Origin: an uncultured Caldilineales bacterium
GTDB lineage: Bacteria > Chloroflexota > Anaerolineae > JAAEKA01
NCBI GenBank assembly: GCA_937907455.1
Contig: CALESQ010000069.1
Location: 1 to 25,847, forward strand
Length of the DNA stretch: 25,847 nt
Reading direction: 5' to 3'
The first letter of the stretch is position 1, and the number at the start of each line of letters is the position of its first letter. Positions 5,588 to 12,690 of the stretch are shown here, one piece after another. The translations under genes were made by a program, and so were the position numbers. The notes below the pieces were generated by a model, which was not told the origin of the DNA, did not search any database, and saw nothing but the letters and a program-made list of their open reading frames with translations.

Positions 5588-8500
5588 ATGCACATTCATC
5601 TCATCATCAATGGCGATGACCGCGAGGTCGAAGTCGCAGCGAACGAAATTTTGTTGACCACCTTGCGCGGAGCCGGGCTGTACAGCGTGAAACATGGCTG
5701 TGAAACGGGCGAATGCGGCGCATGCGCTATCTTGCTGGATGGCAAGCTGGTGAACGCTTGTACGTTGTTAAGCGCGCAGGTGCAGGGCCGCCGCATCGAA
5801 ACGTTGGAAGGGCTGGCGCCTGGCTTTGTGGCGGCAGAGCAGAGTTTCGATACGGCACAGACGCCTACTTACGCGATGGCAACCCAGCCTGCGCTGCATC
5901 CCCTGCAACAGGCGTTTATCGAAACCGGTGCTATTCAGTGCGGCTTTTGCACTCCCGCCCAAATTCTGGCCGCCAAAGCCTTGCTCAACCATCAGCCCAA
6001 CCCCAGCGAGGCCGAGGTGCGCGAGGCCCTTGCCGGCGTGCTTTGTCGCTGCACCGGCTATGTTCGACCGATACAGGCTGTGCTGCGCGCGGCGGCTCTG
6101 TTGCGCGATGAGACCCTGCTGCCGGTGGAAAATCCGCCCATGATCAATACTTTTGATCGCGTCTTTGCCGCAGAGGCCCCCGGCAGCGACCAACCCCCCG
6201 CTCTGCCGGACGGCTCTGCCACTGACCGCAACGACATCGCCGTGCAAACACAAACGCCGGTGCTGGTGGTGGCTCCGCCGCAGACCCGCGTGGTGAACAA
6301 GCCGGAAATCAAGGTAGACGCGGTGAAGCTGGCTAAAGGCCGCGCTGTGTTTACCGACGATCTGGAGCTGCCAGGCATGCTCTATGGCGCACTGCTCACC
6401 AGCCCACACGCACACGCTCGCATCCTGGACATAGACACCACTGCTGCCGAGGCTTTGCCCGGTGTGCATGCGGTGCTGAGCTACAAAAATACCCGCCGCG
6501 TGCTGTATGCCTCCGGCGGCCAGAGCTATCCTCAGCCGCCCCCCTTTGACCAGGTGAGCCTGGACAACAAGGTGCGCCACTACGGCGACCGCGTGGCTGT
6601 GGTAGCTGCCGAAACGCCGGAGTTGGCGCAGCAGGCCTTGACTCTTATTCGCGTTAGCTATGAAGTGCTACCTGCCGTGCTGGACCCCGAGGCCGCCATG
6701 CAGCCGGGTGCGCCGGTGATCCACGACGAGCCGGACGCGATTTCGATCCACGACGCCGACCGCAACCTGGTGCATCACCTCCATGCCACGTATCAGGATG
6801 TGGAAGCGGGCTTTGCCGCTGCCGACTACGTGTTTGAGGGCGAGTATCGCACCCATCAGGTGCAGCAGGCCAGCATCGAACCGCATGTCTGCATCACCTG
6901 GTGGGACGAGGATGATCGTTTAGTGGTGCGCACTTCGACGCAGGTTCCCTTCCATGTGCGCCGCATCATCGCGCCGCTGGTGGGGCTGCCTATCCGGCGC
7001 ATTCGTGTCATCAAACCGCGCATCGGTGGTGGTTTCGGCGGCAAACAGGAAATGCTGCTGGAGGACCTTTGCGCGCACCTGACTATTGCCACCGGGCGGC
7101 CCGTGCGCATGGAGTACACGCGCGAGCAAGAGTTCACCAGCGCGCGCAGTCGCCATCCTGAGATCATGCGCTTTAAGACCGGCGTGCGCAAGGATGGTAC
7201 GCTCACTGCGTTGGAACTGCGCATGGTGGCCGATTGCGGTGCTTACGGCACGCATGGCCTCACTGTGCCTACGGTGTCGGGCTTCCGCGGCCTTACCACT
7301 TACAAGGCCGACGCGCTGAAGTGGGATTGCCTGGTGGCCTACACCAACAAACCCACACCGGGCGCATATCGCGGCTATGGCGCGCCGCAGGCCCTTTTCG
7401 CGTTGGAAGTACACATGGAAGAGATCGCCCAAAAACTGGGTTGGGATCCGCTGGAGTTCAAACGCCAGAACTGGGTGAAAGAAGGCGATGAACTGGTGTT
7501 GGCGCGGGCTATGGGTGAAGGCCGTGAAGGCTTCGAGCAATGGGTATATACCAACGGCCTGGATGATTGCGTGAGCAGCGGGGCTGAGGCTATTGGCTGG
7601 CAGCGGCGCAACGATCCCGCCTGGCGTACCGTGGCCGGTCAACCCCACCTGCGCCGCGGCTTGGGAGTAGCCATCTGTATGCACGGCACGGGCATCGCCG
7701 GGCTGGACATGGGCGCGGCCAGCATCAAACTGAACGATGACGGTTCCTTTAATCTGCTGATGGGCGCCACCGACCTGGGCACCGGCTCTGACACCATCCT
7801 GGCTCAGATTGCCGCCGAGGCGCTGGGCGTGCCGTTGAGCGAGATCATCGTCTATTCTTCCGACACCGACTTTACCCCCTTCGATACCGGCGCCTATGCC
7901 AGCAGCACCACCTACATCTCCGGCGGTGCAGTGCTGAAAGCTGCCGAAGAGGTAGCCGAGCAGATTCGCACCCACGCGGCCAAACACTTTTTCGGCGGGA
8001 TCGAGCCGGATCGGCTTTGGCTGGAAGAGCGCCATGTCTGCGCGGCCGATGGTCGCCGCGTGTCCATCGAAACCATTGCCTTGCATGCCACGCATCAGGC
8101 CGATCAGCACCAAATCATGGCGACAGCCAGCCACATGAGCTATCTCAGCCCGCCGCCCTTTGCCGCGCAGTTTGCCGAGGTAGAGGTGGACACGCAAACC
8201 GGCCAAATCACGGTGAAAAAGCTGGTGATGGCCGTGGACTGCGGCATCGCCATTAACCCAATCACCGCGGCCGGACAGATAGAAGGCGGCATGATGCAGG
8301 CTCTGGGCTTCGCGCACAGCGAGGAAATGCCCTACGACGAGGCAGGCCGGCTGCTGGTGAACGATTTCCGCACCTACCGCATCTACCGCGCCGACGAGAT
8401 GCCTGAGCTGGGCACGATTCTGGTGCAAACCTACGAGCCAAGTGGCCCGTATGGGGCCAAGGCGGTGGCCGAAATCCCCAAGGACGGTGTCGGCCCTGCG

Positions 8501-8593
8501 CTCAGCAGCGCGGTGTTTGATGCCACCGGCGTGCGCATCCGTGAGTTGCCCTTTACGCCTGAACGCGTGTGGCGTGCGCTGCGCCAGGCGTAG
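5588..8593 (+). CDS. Fused [2Fe-2S] / molybdopterin hydroxylase (xanthine dehydrogenase family, XdhD-like)
   Basis: 1001 residues. N-terminal plant-type [2Fe-2S] domain with Cys38, 43, 46 and 58, then the helical second cluster domain with Cys118/121 (QCGFC) and Cys153/155 (CRC). A linker of about 70 residues leads to the molybdopterin domain (from about 240) with IGGGFGGKQE (479-488), AYRGYGAPQ (593-601) and a C-terminal PYGAKAVAE whose Glu962 fits the catalytic base. The lack of a CoxL-type AYRCSFR loop argues against CO dehydrogenase; a purine or other N-heterocycle hydroxylase is more likely, as in fused XdhD-type proteins. No FAD subunit gene or cofactor-insertion gene is nearby. About 20 extra residues (near 80-102) between the two Fe-S domains include a copy of a dispersed DNA repeat. 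RBS weak (AAGAAAG). Confidence 0.9.
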   Translation: MHIHLIINGDDREVEVAANEILLTTLRGAGLYSVKHGCETGECGACAILLDGKLVNACTLLSAQVQGRRIETLEGLAPGFVAAEQSFDTAQTPTYAMATQPALHPLQQAFIETGAIQCGFCTPAQILAAKALLNHQPNPSEAEVREALAGVLCRCTGYVRPIQAVLRAAALLRDETLLPVENPPMINTFDRVFAAEAPGSDQPPALPDGSATDRNDIAVQTQTPVLVVAPPQTRVVNKPEIKVDAVKLAKGRAVFTDDLELPGMLYGALLTSPHAHARILDIDTTAAEALPGVHAVLSYKNTRRVLYASGGQSYPQPPPFDQVSLDNKVRHYGDRVAVVAAETPELAQQALTLIRVSYEVLPAVLDPEAAMQPGAPVIHDEPDAISIHDADRNLVHHLHATYQDVEAGFAAADYVFEGEYRTHQVQQASIEPHVCITWWDEDDRLVVRTSTQVPFHVRRIIAPLVGLPIRRIRVIKPRIGGGFGGKQEMLLEDLCAHLTIATGRPVRMEYTREQEFTSARSRHPEIMRFKTGVRKDGTLTALELRMVADCGAYGTHGLTVPTVSGFRGLTTYKADALKWDCLVAYTNKPTPGAYRGYGAPQALFALEVHMEEIAQKLGWDPLEFKRQNWVKEGDELVLARAMGEGREGFEQWVYTNGLDDCVSSGAEAIGWQRRNDPAWRTVAGQPHLRRGLGVAICMHGTGIAGLDMGAASIKLNDDGSFNLLMGATDLGTGSDTILAQIAAEALGVPLSEIIVYSSDTDFTPFDTGAYASSTTYISGGAVLKAAEEVAEQIRTHAAKHFFGGIEPDRLWLEERHVCAADGRRVSIETIALHATHQADQHQIMATASHMSYLSPPPFAAQFAEVEVDTQTGQITVKKLVMAVDCGIAINPITAAGQIEGGMMQALGFAHSEEMPYDEAGRLLVNDFRTYRIYRADEMPELGTILVQTYEPSGPYGAKAVAEIPKDGVGPALSSAVFDATGVRIRELPFTPERVWRALRQA
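5844..5865 (-). repeat. Copy of a ~21-bp dispersed repeat inside the hydroxylase coding sequence
   Basis: The reverse complement, GGCGTCTGTGCCGTATCGAA followed by AC, matches the two tandem units at 17436-17477 with one internal substitution. In the gene it encodes SFDTAQTP in the extra loop between the two [2Fe-2S] domains and keeps the frame. Confidence 0.7.
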
Positions 8594-8609
8594 GGCGTTA
8601 GTCGTCAGA

Positions 8610-9440
8610 AGTCAGGAGATTGGGAACCGCTCGGGCCGGTCCCTCCGGGATGGTTCCCAATCTCCAGCCCGTGCCCGGTCGTGCTGCGGCTCGGTCAGGA
8701 GACCGGCCGCAGCTAGTCAGGAGATTGGGAACCGCTCGGGTCGGTCCCTCCGGGATGGTTCCCGCGCTCTGGCCGGTCTCCAGACCGAGCCAGCGTGTGC
8801 CCATACTCCGCGCTCGGGCCGGTCCCTCCGGGATGGTTCCCGCGCTCTGGCCGGTCTCCAGACCGAGCCAGCGTGTGCCCATACTCCGCGCTCGGGCCGG
8901 TCCCTCCGGGATGGTTCCCAATCTCCAGACCGTGCCCGGTCGTGCTGCGGCTCGGTCAGGAGACCGGCCGCAGCTAGGTTTTTGTTTGCGCTTGGGCCGG
9001 TCCCTCCGGGATGGTTCCCAATCTCCAGACCGTGCCCGGTCGTGCTGCGGCTCGGTCAGGAGACCGGCCGCAGCTAGGTTTTTGTTTGCGCTTGGGCCGG
9101 TCCCTCCGGGATGGTTCCCAATCTCCAGCCCGTGCCCGGTCGTGCTGCGGCTCGGTCAGGAGACCGGCCGCAGCTAGGTTTTGTTTGCGCTCGGGCCGGT
9201 CCCTCCGGGATGGTTCCCAATCTCCAGACCGTGCCCGGTCGTGCTGCGGCTCGGTCAGGAGACCGGCCGCAGCGTCGGAGACCGGCCGCAGCGGGTTGTG
9301 GTGCGGCTCGGTCAGGAGACCAGCCGCAGCGTCGGAGACCGGCCGCAGCAGAGTGAGACCGGCCGCAGCGGGTCGTGCTGCGGCTCGGTCAGGAGACCGG
9401 CCGCAGCGTCGGAGACCGGCCACAGCACCGAAGAGCCCGT
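8610..9440. repeat. Hairpin-rich tandem repeat array, ~78- to 105-bp units
   Basis: Seven copies of a block beginning GGGCCGGTCCCTCCGGGATG (the second copy has one change) start at about 8633, 8738, 8816, 8894, 8994, 9094 and 9193, with spacings 105, 78, 78, 100, 100 and 99. Most units contain an inverted pair around GCTGCGGCTCGGTC / GACCGGCCGCAGC; units 2 and 3 instead carry CGGTCT/AGACCG. The last part (about 9258-9430) is a nested array of GAGACCGGCCGCAGC words. Open frames over it exist in several phases because the unit lacks stops, and unit lengths not divisible by three shift the frame, so coding is unlikely. It fills the whole 868-bp gap between two genes. Confidence 0.9.
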
Positions 9441-9461
9441 GCCCGTGCAGAGAAGAAAGTT

Positions 9462-10112
9462 ATGGACATTCACGCTCACAGCAAATTGGTAATGATCGGA
9501 AATTCGATCACCGACTGTGACCGGGCGCGTCCGGTAGGTAAAGGAGCGTTCGGTGCCACCGGCCAGGGCTACGTCAGCCTGGTGGAAGCGTTGCTTGGCG
9601 CGCGTTATCCCGCGCTTGGTATTGACGTCGTCAATATGGGCGTTTCTGGCAACACGGTGCGCGATCTGAAAGCGCGCTGGCAAGGCGATGTGCTTGATCT
9701 GCAACCCAACTGGCTGTCTATAAAAATTGGCATCAACGACGTATGGCGTCAATTTGACACACCCCTGAAGCTGAAAAGGCACGTCCCCCTGCCTGAATAC
9801 GAAAGAACCCTGAATGATCTGGTGTGCGCTGTGGCTCCCCTGCTCAAAGGGTTGGTGCTGATGACCCCGTATCTAATCGAAGCGAACCGTGCCGACCCCA
9901 TGCGGGCGATGATGGATGAGTACAGTGATGTTGTGCGCGGGCTGGCAAGGCGCTATGGCGCGCATCTGGCAGATACTCAGGCAGCATTCGATGAAGTGCT
10001 GACCCATGTTCATCCTATGAGCTTGGCCTGGGATCGCATCCATCCCAACCGAATCGGCCACATGATTTTAGCGCGCACGTTTTTGAATGCTGTGGGCTAT
10101 AGCTGGAATTGA
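9462..10112 (+). CDS. SGNH/GDSL-family hydrolase
   Basis: 216 residues. The SGNH blocks are in order: block I VMIGNSITD with nucleophile Ser15, block II Gly in VNMGVSGNT (near 60), block III GINDVW with Asn92, and block V DRIHPN with Asp191 and His194. Members are esterases, lipases, thioesterases or carbohydrate acetylesterases; IGNSITDCDRARP and the DRIHPN block resemble acetylxylan/rhamnogalacturonan acetylesterase-like members, but the substrate cannot be fixed. No signal peptide, so probably cytosolic. The ATG at 9462 is the first one outside the repeat array; the ribosome site (AGAAGAAAG) is weak and directly abuts the array. Confidence 0.88.
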   Translation: MDIHAHSKLVMIGNSITDCDRARPVGKGAFGATGQGYVSLVEALLGARYPALGIDVVNMGVSGNTVRDLKARWQGDVLDLQPNWLSIKIGINDVWRQFDTPLKLKRHVPLPEYERTLNDLVCAVAPLLKGLVLMTPYLIEANRADPMRAMMDEYSDVVRGLARRYGAHLADTQAAFDEVLTHVHPMSLAWDRIHPNRIGHMILARTFLNAVGYSWN

Positions 10113-10132
10113 AACGCTGATCTTAAAGAGGG

Positions 10133-10171
10133 GCAACCCGCCATTTTTTGCAATGGGCGTTGGTTGCTTTT
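10133..10171 (+). terminator. Possible terminator between convergent genes
   Basis: GCAACC (10133-10138) pairs with GGTTGC (10162-10167), and CCATT with AATGG inside an internal loop, followed by TTTT. The stem is imperfect but lies where the plus-strand SGNH gene and the minus-strand TyrA-like gene converge. Confidence 0.4.
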
Positions 10172-11160
10172 CAAGCAGACCGGGTATCTGCTGCGGAACC
10201 GGCTCTACGGCCATAGTCTTTGCGCTGACGCCCCTTGCCCAACAAGATTTTGATCATCCCCGGCGGTTGTGATACCGGCGCGGCGTTGTTCTCCCATTCT
10301 TGCCTGGAGCGCGCGTTGAGCCACTCTGTGCGTGCCTGAGCCGCTTCTTCCAGTGGTGCTTGCAGTGCAGCAGCATCTCCCGCAGCCAGCAGGTCACGCC
10401 ACGTCGTCAGAGTAGCCAGCACAGTATCCAGCGCGTGCAACAGATGGGGTTGGTTAGTCTGCCACGCTTCAATGAGGCTTTCCGGCGTGGCGGATGCAGC
10501 ACTGGTAAGCTGCTCGAAGGGGCCGCCGGCTACTTTGCGTAGCTCGCGCCAGGCTGGCTGCGTGGTGATGCTGTGCAGCAGCGCGTTGCTGTACAGCGCG
10601 GGCATCTGCTCTACCGCGGCCATCAGGCCATCATGTTCCAGCGCATCGAGGAAAAGCGGCTTTGCTCCCAGGCGCAGCACCAAATCATTGGCAACCTGCA
10701 CCGCACGTTCCTCGGTGTGCGTGGCCGGACACAGTGCCCACAGGCATTTGTCAAACAGCTCGGCGCTCGGCTCGTGGTCGTTTGCAGGCACGATGGGATG
10801 TGTGCCGATATAGGCTACGGTGGCTGGCAGCAAGGCATCAGCCCAGGCTTGCACCGGCTGCTTGAGCCCGGCTGTGTCGAGAATCACCGCGCCTTCGCTC
10901 AACTCACCGGCCAGCGCAGCCAATGTATCGTGGATCGCCGCGAAGGGCAGTGCCAGAATGATCAACCCGGCCCCGTCACAGGCATTGATCAGGTTCCATT
11001 CCAGTTTGTCTACCGAGGCCAGCCGTTTGGCTTCGTTGACCGCAGCCATGTCTTTATCGTGGCCGATTACTTCGTAGTCACGCGTGCCGGCGCGCAGGGC
11101 CAGGCCGATGGAATTGCCGGTGACGCCCAGTCCGATGAGGGTGATTCTTGCTTTTGCCAT
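10171..11160 (-). CDS. Prephenate/arogenate dehydrogenase-family protein (TyrA-like)
   Basis: 329 residues. N-terminal Rossmann fold with ITLIGLGVTGNSIG (residues 6-18), an acidic end to the second strand (VIGHD) for NAD(P), then the family block YIGTHPIV (118-124; canonical GSHPM) and LEHDGLMAAVEQMP, equivalent to the HD-x3-A-x5-P block of the helical dimer domain. TyrA enzymes oxidatively decarboxylate prephenate or arogenate in tyrosine synthesis. The HPI and VEQMP variants deviate from typical TyrA, so a related dehydrogenase activity is possible. The start at 11160 lies 5 bp after the upstream stop, indicating translational coupling with the HD-domain and M50 genes. The C-terminal extension after about 300 is basic and uncharacterised. 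Confidence 0.75.
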   Translation of the reverse strand: MAKARITLIGLGVTGNSIGLALRAGTRDYEVIGHDKDMAAVNEAKRLASVDKLEWNLINACDGAGLIILALPFAAIHDTLAALAGELSEGAVILDTAGLKQPVQAWADALLPATVAYIGTHPIVPANDHEPSAELFDKCLWALCPATHTEERAVQVANDLVLRLGAKPLFLDALEHDGLMAAVEQMPALYSNALLHSITTQPAWRELRKVAGGPFEQLTSAASATPESLIEAWQTNQPHLLHALDTVLATLTTWRDLLAAGDAAALQAPLEEAAQARTEWLNARSRQEWENNAAPVSQPPGMIKILLGKGRQRKDYGRRAGSAADTRSA

Positions 11161-11165
11161 GGGAG

Positions 11166-11684
11166 TTAACTCAGGTCGTCGGCCTGCTGTAGAACCAGCA
11201 GCAAGCGCTCGGTTTCGTTGCTCGCTGGTGCGGCGAGCTTGTGTTGGTGACGGCGGATCAGCGCCACAGTGAGCGGGGTGCAGCCCGCAGCCTCAGCCAT
11301 CTGCGCGCTTAACTCAGGGTGGGCGTGGTGCAGATAGAAGGGATAGCGCCAATTGCCGGGCTGGTTCAGGCCCAGGCGGGCGACACTGCCGGGGTGCAAT
11401 GCCTCTATCAGCACGGCCAGCACGCGGTGATGCAGGCGAATGCGCGGGCCTGGGCCAGCCGTTTTGGCGGCATCGTGCAGCAGCGCGGCCGCGGCCAGGT
11501 CTGGCTGAGCGGGAAGAACAGCTTGTACGCGGCGCAGCACATCCAGACTGTGGCGCTGATCGCGCACAGCCATGCGCAGAAATAGCCTCTGCGCGGGTGC
11601 GTTCAGCCAGCGTGTGAGTGCCGCGCGCTCCGCGGCACTTACACGCGGAAACAATGAGCTGAGGAACTGTCGAATACGGTACAA
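11166..11684 (-). CDS. HD-domain protein (putative phosphohydrolase)
   Basis: About 172 residues from a TTG start. Metal-binding signature: His45 in RDQRHSLDV and the His70-Asp71 pair in AALLHDAAK, with a later RLHHRVLAVL helix. HD proteins hydrolyse nucleotides or phosphate esters; the substrate is unknown. The frame is open far upstream, but that part overlaps the M50 coding region and translates to low-complexity His/Pro/Arg sequence; the family-like start is LYRIRQFLSSLF, so the TTG at 11684, 15 bp after the M50 gene, is preferred, with weak AGGA about 16 bp upstream. An ATA nine codons upstream is less likely. Translation is probably coupled to both neighbours. Confidence 0.7.
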   Translation of the reverse strand: MYRIRQFLSSLFPRVSAAERAALTRWLNAPAQRLFLRMAVRDQRHSLDVLRRVQAVLPAQPDLAAAALLHDAAKTAGPGPRIRLHHRVLAVLIEALHPGSVARLGLNQPGNWRYPFYLHHAHPELSAQMAEAAGCTPLTVALIRRHQHKLAAPASNETERLLLVLQQADDLS

Positions 11685-11698
11685 AGGGTTTACAGCGG

Positions 11699-12349
11699 TT
11701 ATCCTATGCCAAGCAACAAGGTGACGAGTTCGCGGGTGGGTGTGGCAATCAGTGTGCCCAGGATGTCCAGGTTCTCCATGCCGGCGCGGGCAGCCAGATT
11801 GCCCAGCAGCACCAGGCCAAACAGGATCAACATGCCCCATTGTGCGGTCTTGGCCAGCAATGCCGCGGCCGGCTCAGGCAGCCAACCCAGCGCCACTTTG
11901 AAGCCATCCAGCGGCGAGATGGGCAGCAAGTTGAAGATCATCAAGGCTACGTTGAGCCAGGTGAACATCAGCAGACCATATACCAAGAATTGCGGAGTGT
12001 TGCGATCAACACCTGCGAGACGCCAGATTGCCGCGGCGGCCAGCGCCATCAACAGGTTAGCCATTGGGCCAGCCAGAGCCACCAGCGCCATATCGCGGCG
12101 GCCATTGCGCAGGTTAGCGGGGTTCACCGGTACGGGCTTGGCCCAGCCAAAACCGACCATTAGTACCAGCAGCACGCCCAATACATCCAGATGCTTGAGC
12201 GGGTTCAATGTTAGCCGCCCCATATCTTTAGCAGTGCTATCGCCCAGGCGGTAGGCGCTCCAGGCGTGGGCAAATTCATGCAGGGTAAATGCGGGGATGA
12301 GTACGATCAGCAAGGCGATGGTTTCTTCCTGGCTGCGACCAAATAGCAT
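11699..12349 (-). CDS. Site-2-protease-type (M50) membrane metalloprotease
   Basis: 216 residues. Zinc motif HEFAH (24-28) within the first transmembrane helix (about 10-30), and the second ligand block NLLPISPLDG (140-149) in a later helix. Further hydrophobic segments lie near 56-68, 88-110, 123-142 and 165-190. This is the compact S2P group (rhomboid-like in size) without PDZ or CBS domains, which cleaves peptides inside the membrane. The ATG at 12349 follows AGGAG at 8 bp, and a near-consensus promoter lies at 12387-12416; an ATG 25 codons earlier would overlap the promoter. First gene of an operon with the HD and TyrA-like genes; target unknown. Confidence 0.9.
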   Translation of the reverse strand: MLFGRSQEETIALLIVLIPAFTLHEFAHAWSAYRLGDSTAKDMGRLTLNPLKHLDVLGVLLVLMVGFGWAKPVPVNPANLRNGRRDMALVALAGPMANLLMALAAAAIWRLAGVDRNTPQFLVYGLLMFTWLNVALMIFNLLPISPLDGFKVALGWLPEPAAALLAKTAQWGMLILFGLVLLGNLAARAGMENLDILGTLIATPTRELVTLLLGIG

Positions 12350-12386
12350 GGCGTGGTCTCCTCTGGTGAAGTGGCGTAACAGGTGC

Positions 12387-12416
12387 ATTATACCGGCGGC
12401 AGGGGCTTTATGACAA
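12387..12416 (-). promoter_or_regulatory. Near-consensus sigma70 promoter of the M50-HD-TyrA operon
   Basis: On the minus strand, TTGTCA (12416-12411), an 18-bp spacer and TATAAT (12392-12387). The predicted start near 12380 leaves a leader of about 31 nt. Confidence 0.75.
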
Positions 12417-12487
12417 TTCAGCAATTCAGGGTAAACTCAATGCTCTGGAACGGCTTGCAGTTTGTCGGCGTTTGAGGAGTGTTGGAC

Positions 12488-12647
12488 AAGTAGGCAAGTA
12501 GGCAAGTAGACAAGTAGGCAAGTAGATAAGTAGGCAAGTAGACAAGTAGACAAGTAGACAAGTAGATAAGTAGGCAAGTAGACAAGTAGACAAGTAGATA
12601 AGTAGGCAAGTAGGCAAGTAGGCAAGTAGGCAAGTAGACAAGTAGAC
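12488..12647. repeat. Microsatellite-like array of twenty 8-bp units
   Basis: Twenty consecutive AAGTAGRY octamers with no indels. The first six bases are invariant; the last two are GC, AC or AT. Reading G, A, T for these, the order is GGAGTGAAATGAATGGGGAA. The unit length is not a multiple of three, so the Leu/Tyr/Ser/Thr-rich minus-strand frames across it are artefacts. It lies between the divergent M50 operon and the lipoprotein gene, ending 43 bp before the lipoprotein ATG. Confidence 0.95.
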
Positions 12648-12690
12648 AAGGCAAGGCATCGCGCTCTCCCTATCTCTTAAAGGATTGCTT

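Noticed and set aside
6920..8428. 502-codon minus-strand open frame opposite the hydroxylase
   Set aside because: Antisense shadow of a high-GC gene whose plus-strand product has intact metal and cofactor motifs.
8610..9440. CRISPR array
   Set aside because: No unique spacers; units are near-identical over their full length.
8442..9520. Long plus- and minus-strand open frames across the repeat array (Arg/Pro/Gly-rich)
   Set aside because: They exist in several frames because the repeat unit lacks stops; unit lengths of 99-105 bp shift phase, and there is no ribosome site or domain.
12488..12647. CRISPR array
   Set aside because: Units are contiguous 8-mers without spacers and no cas genes are present.
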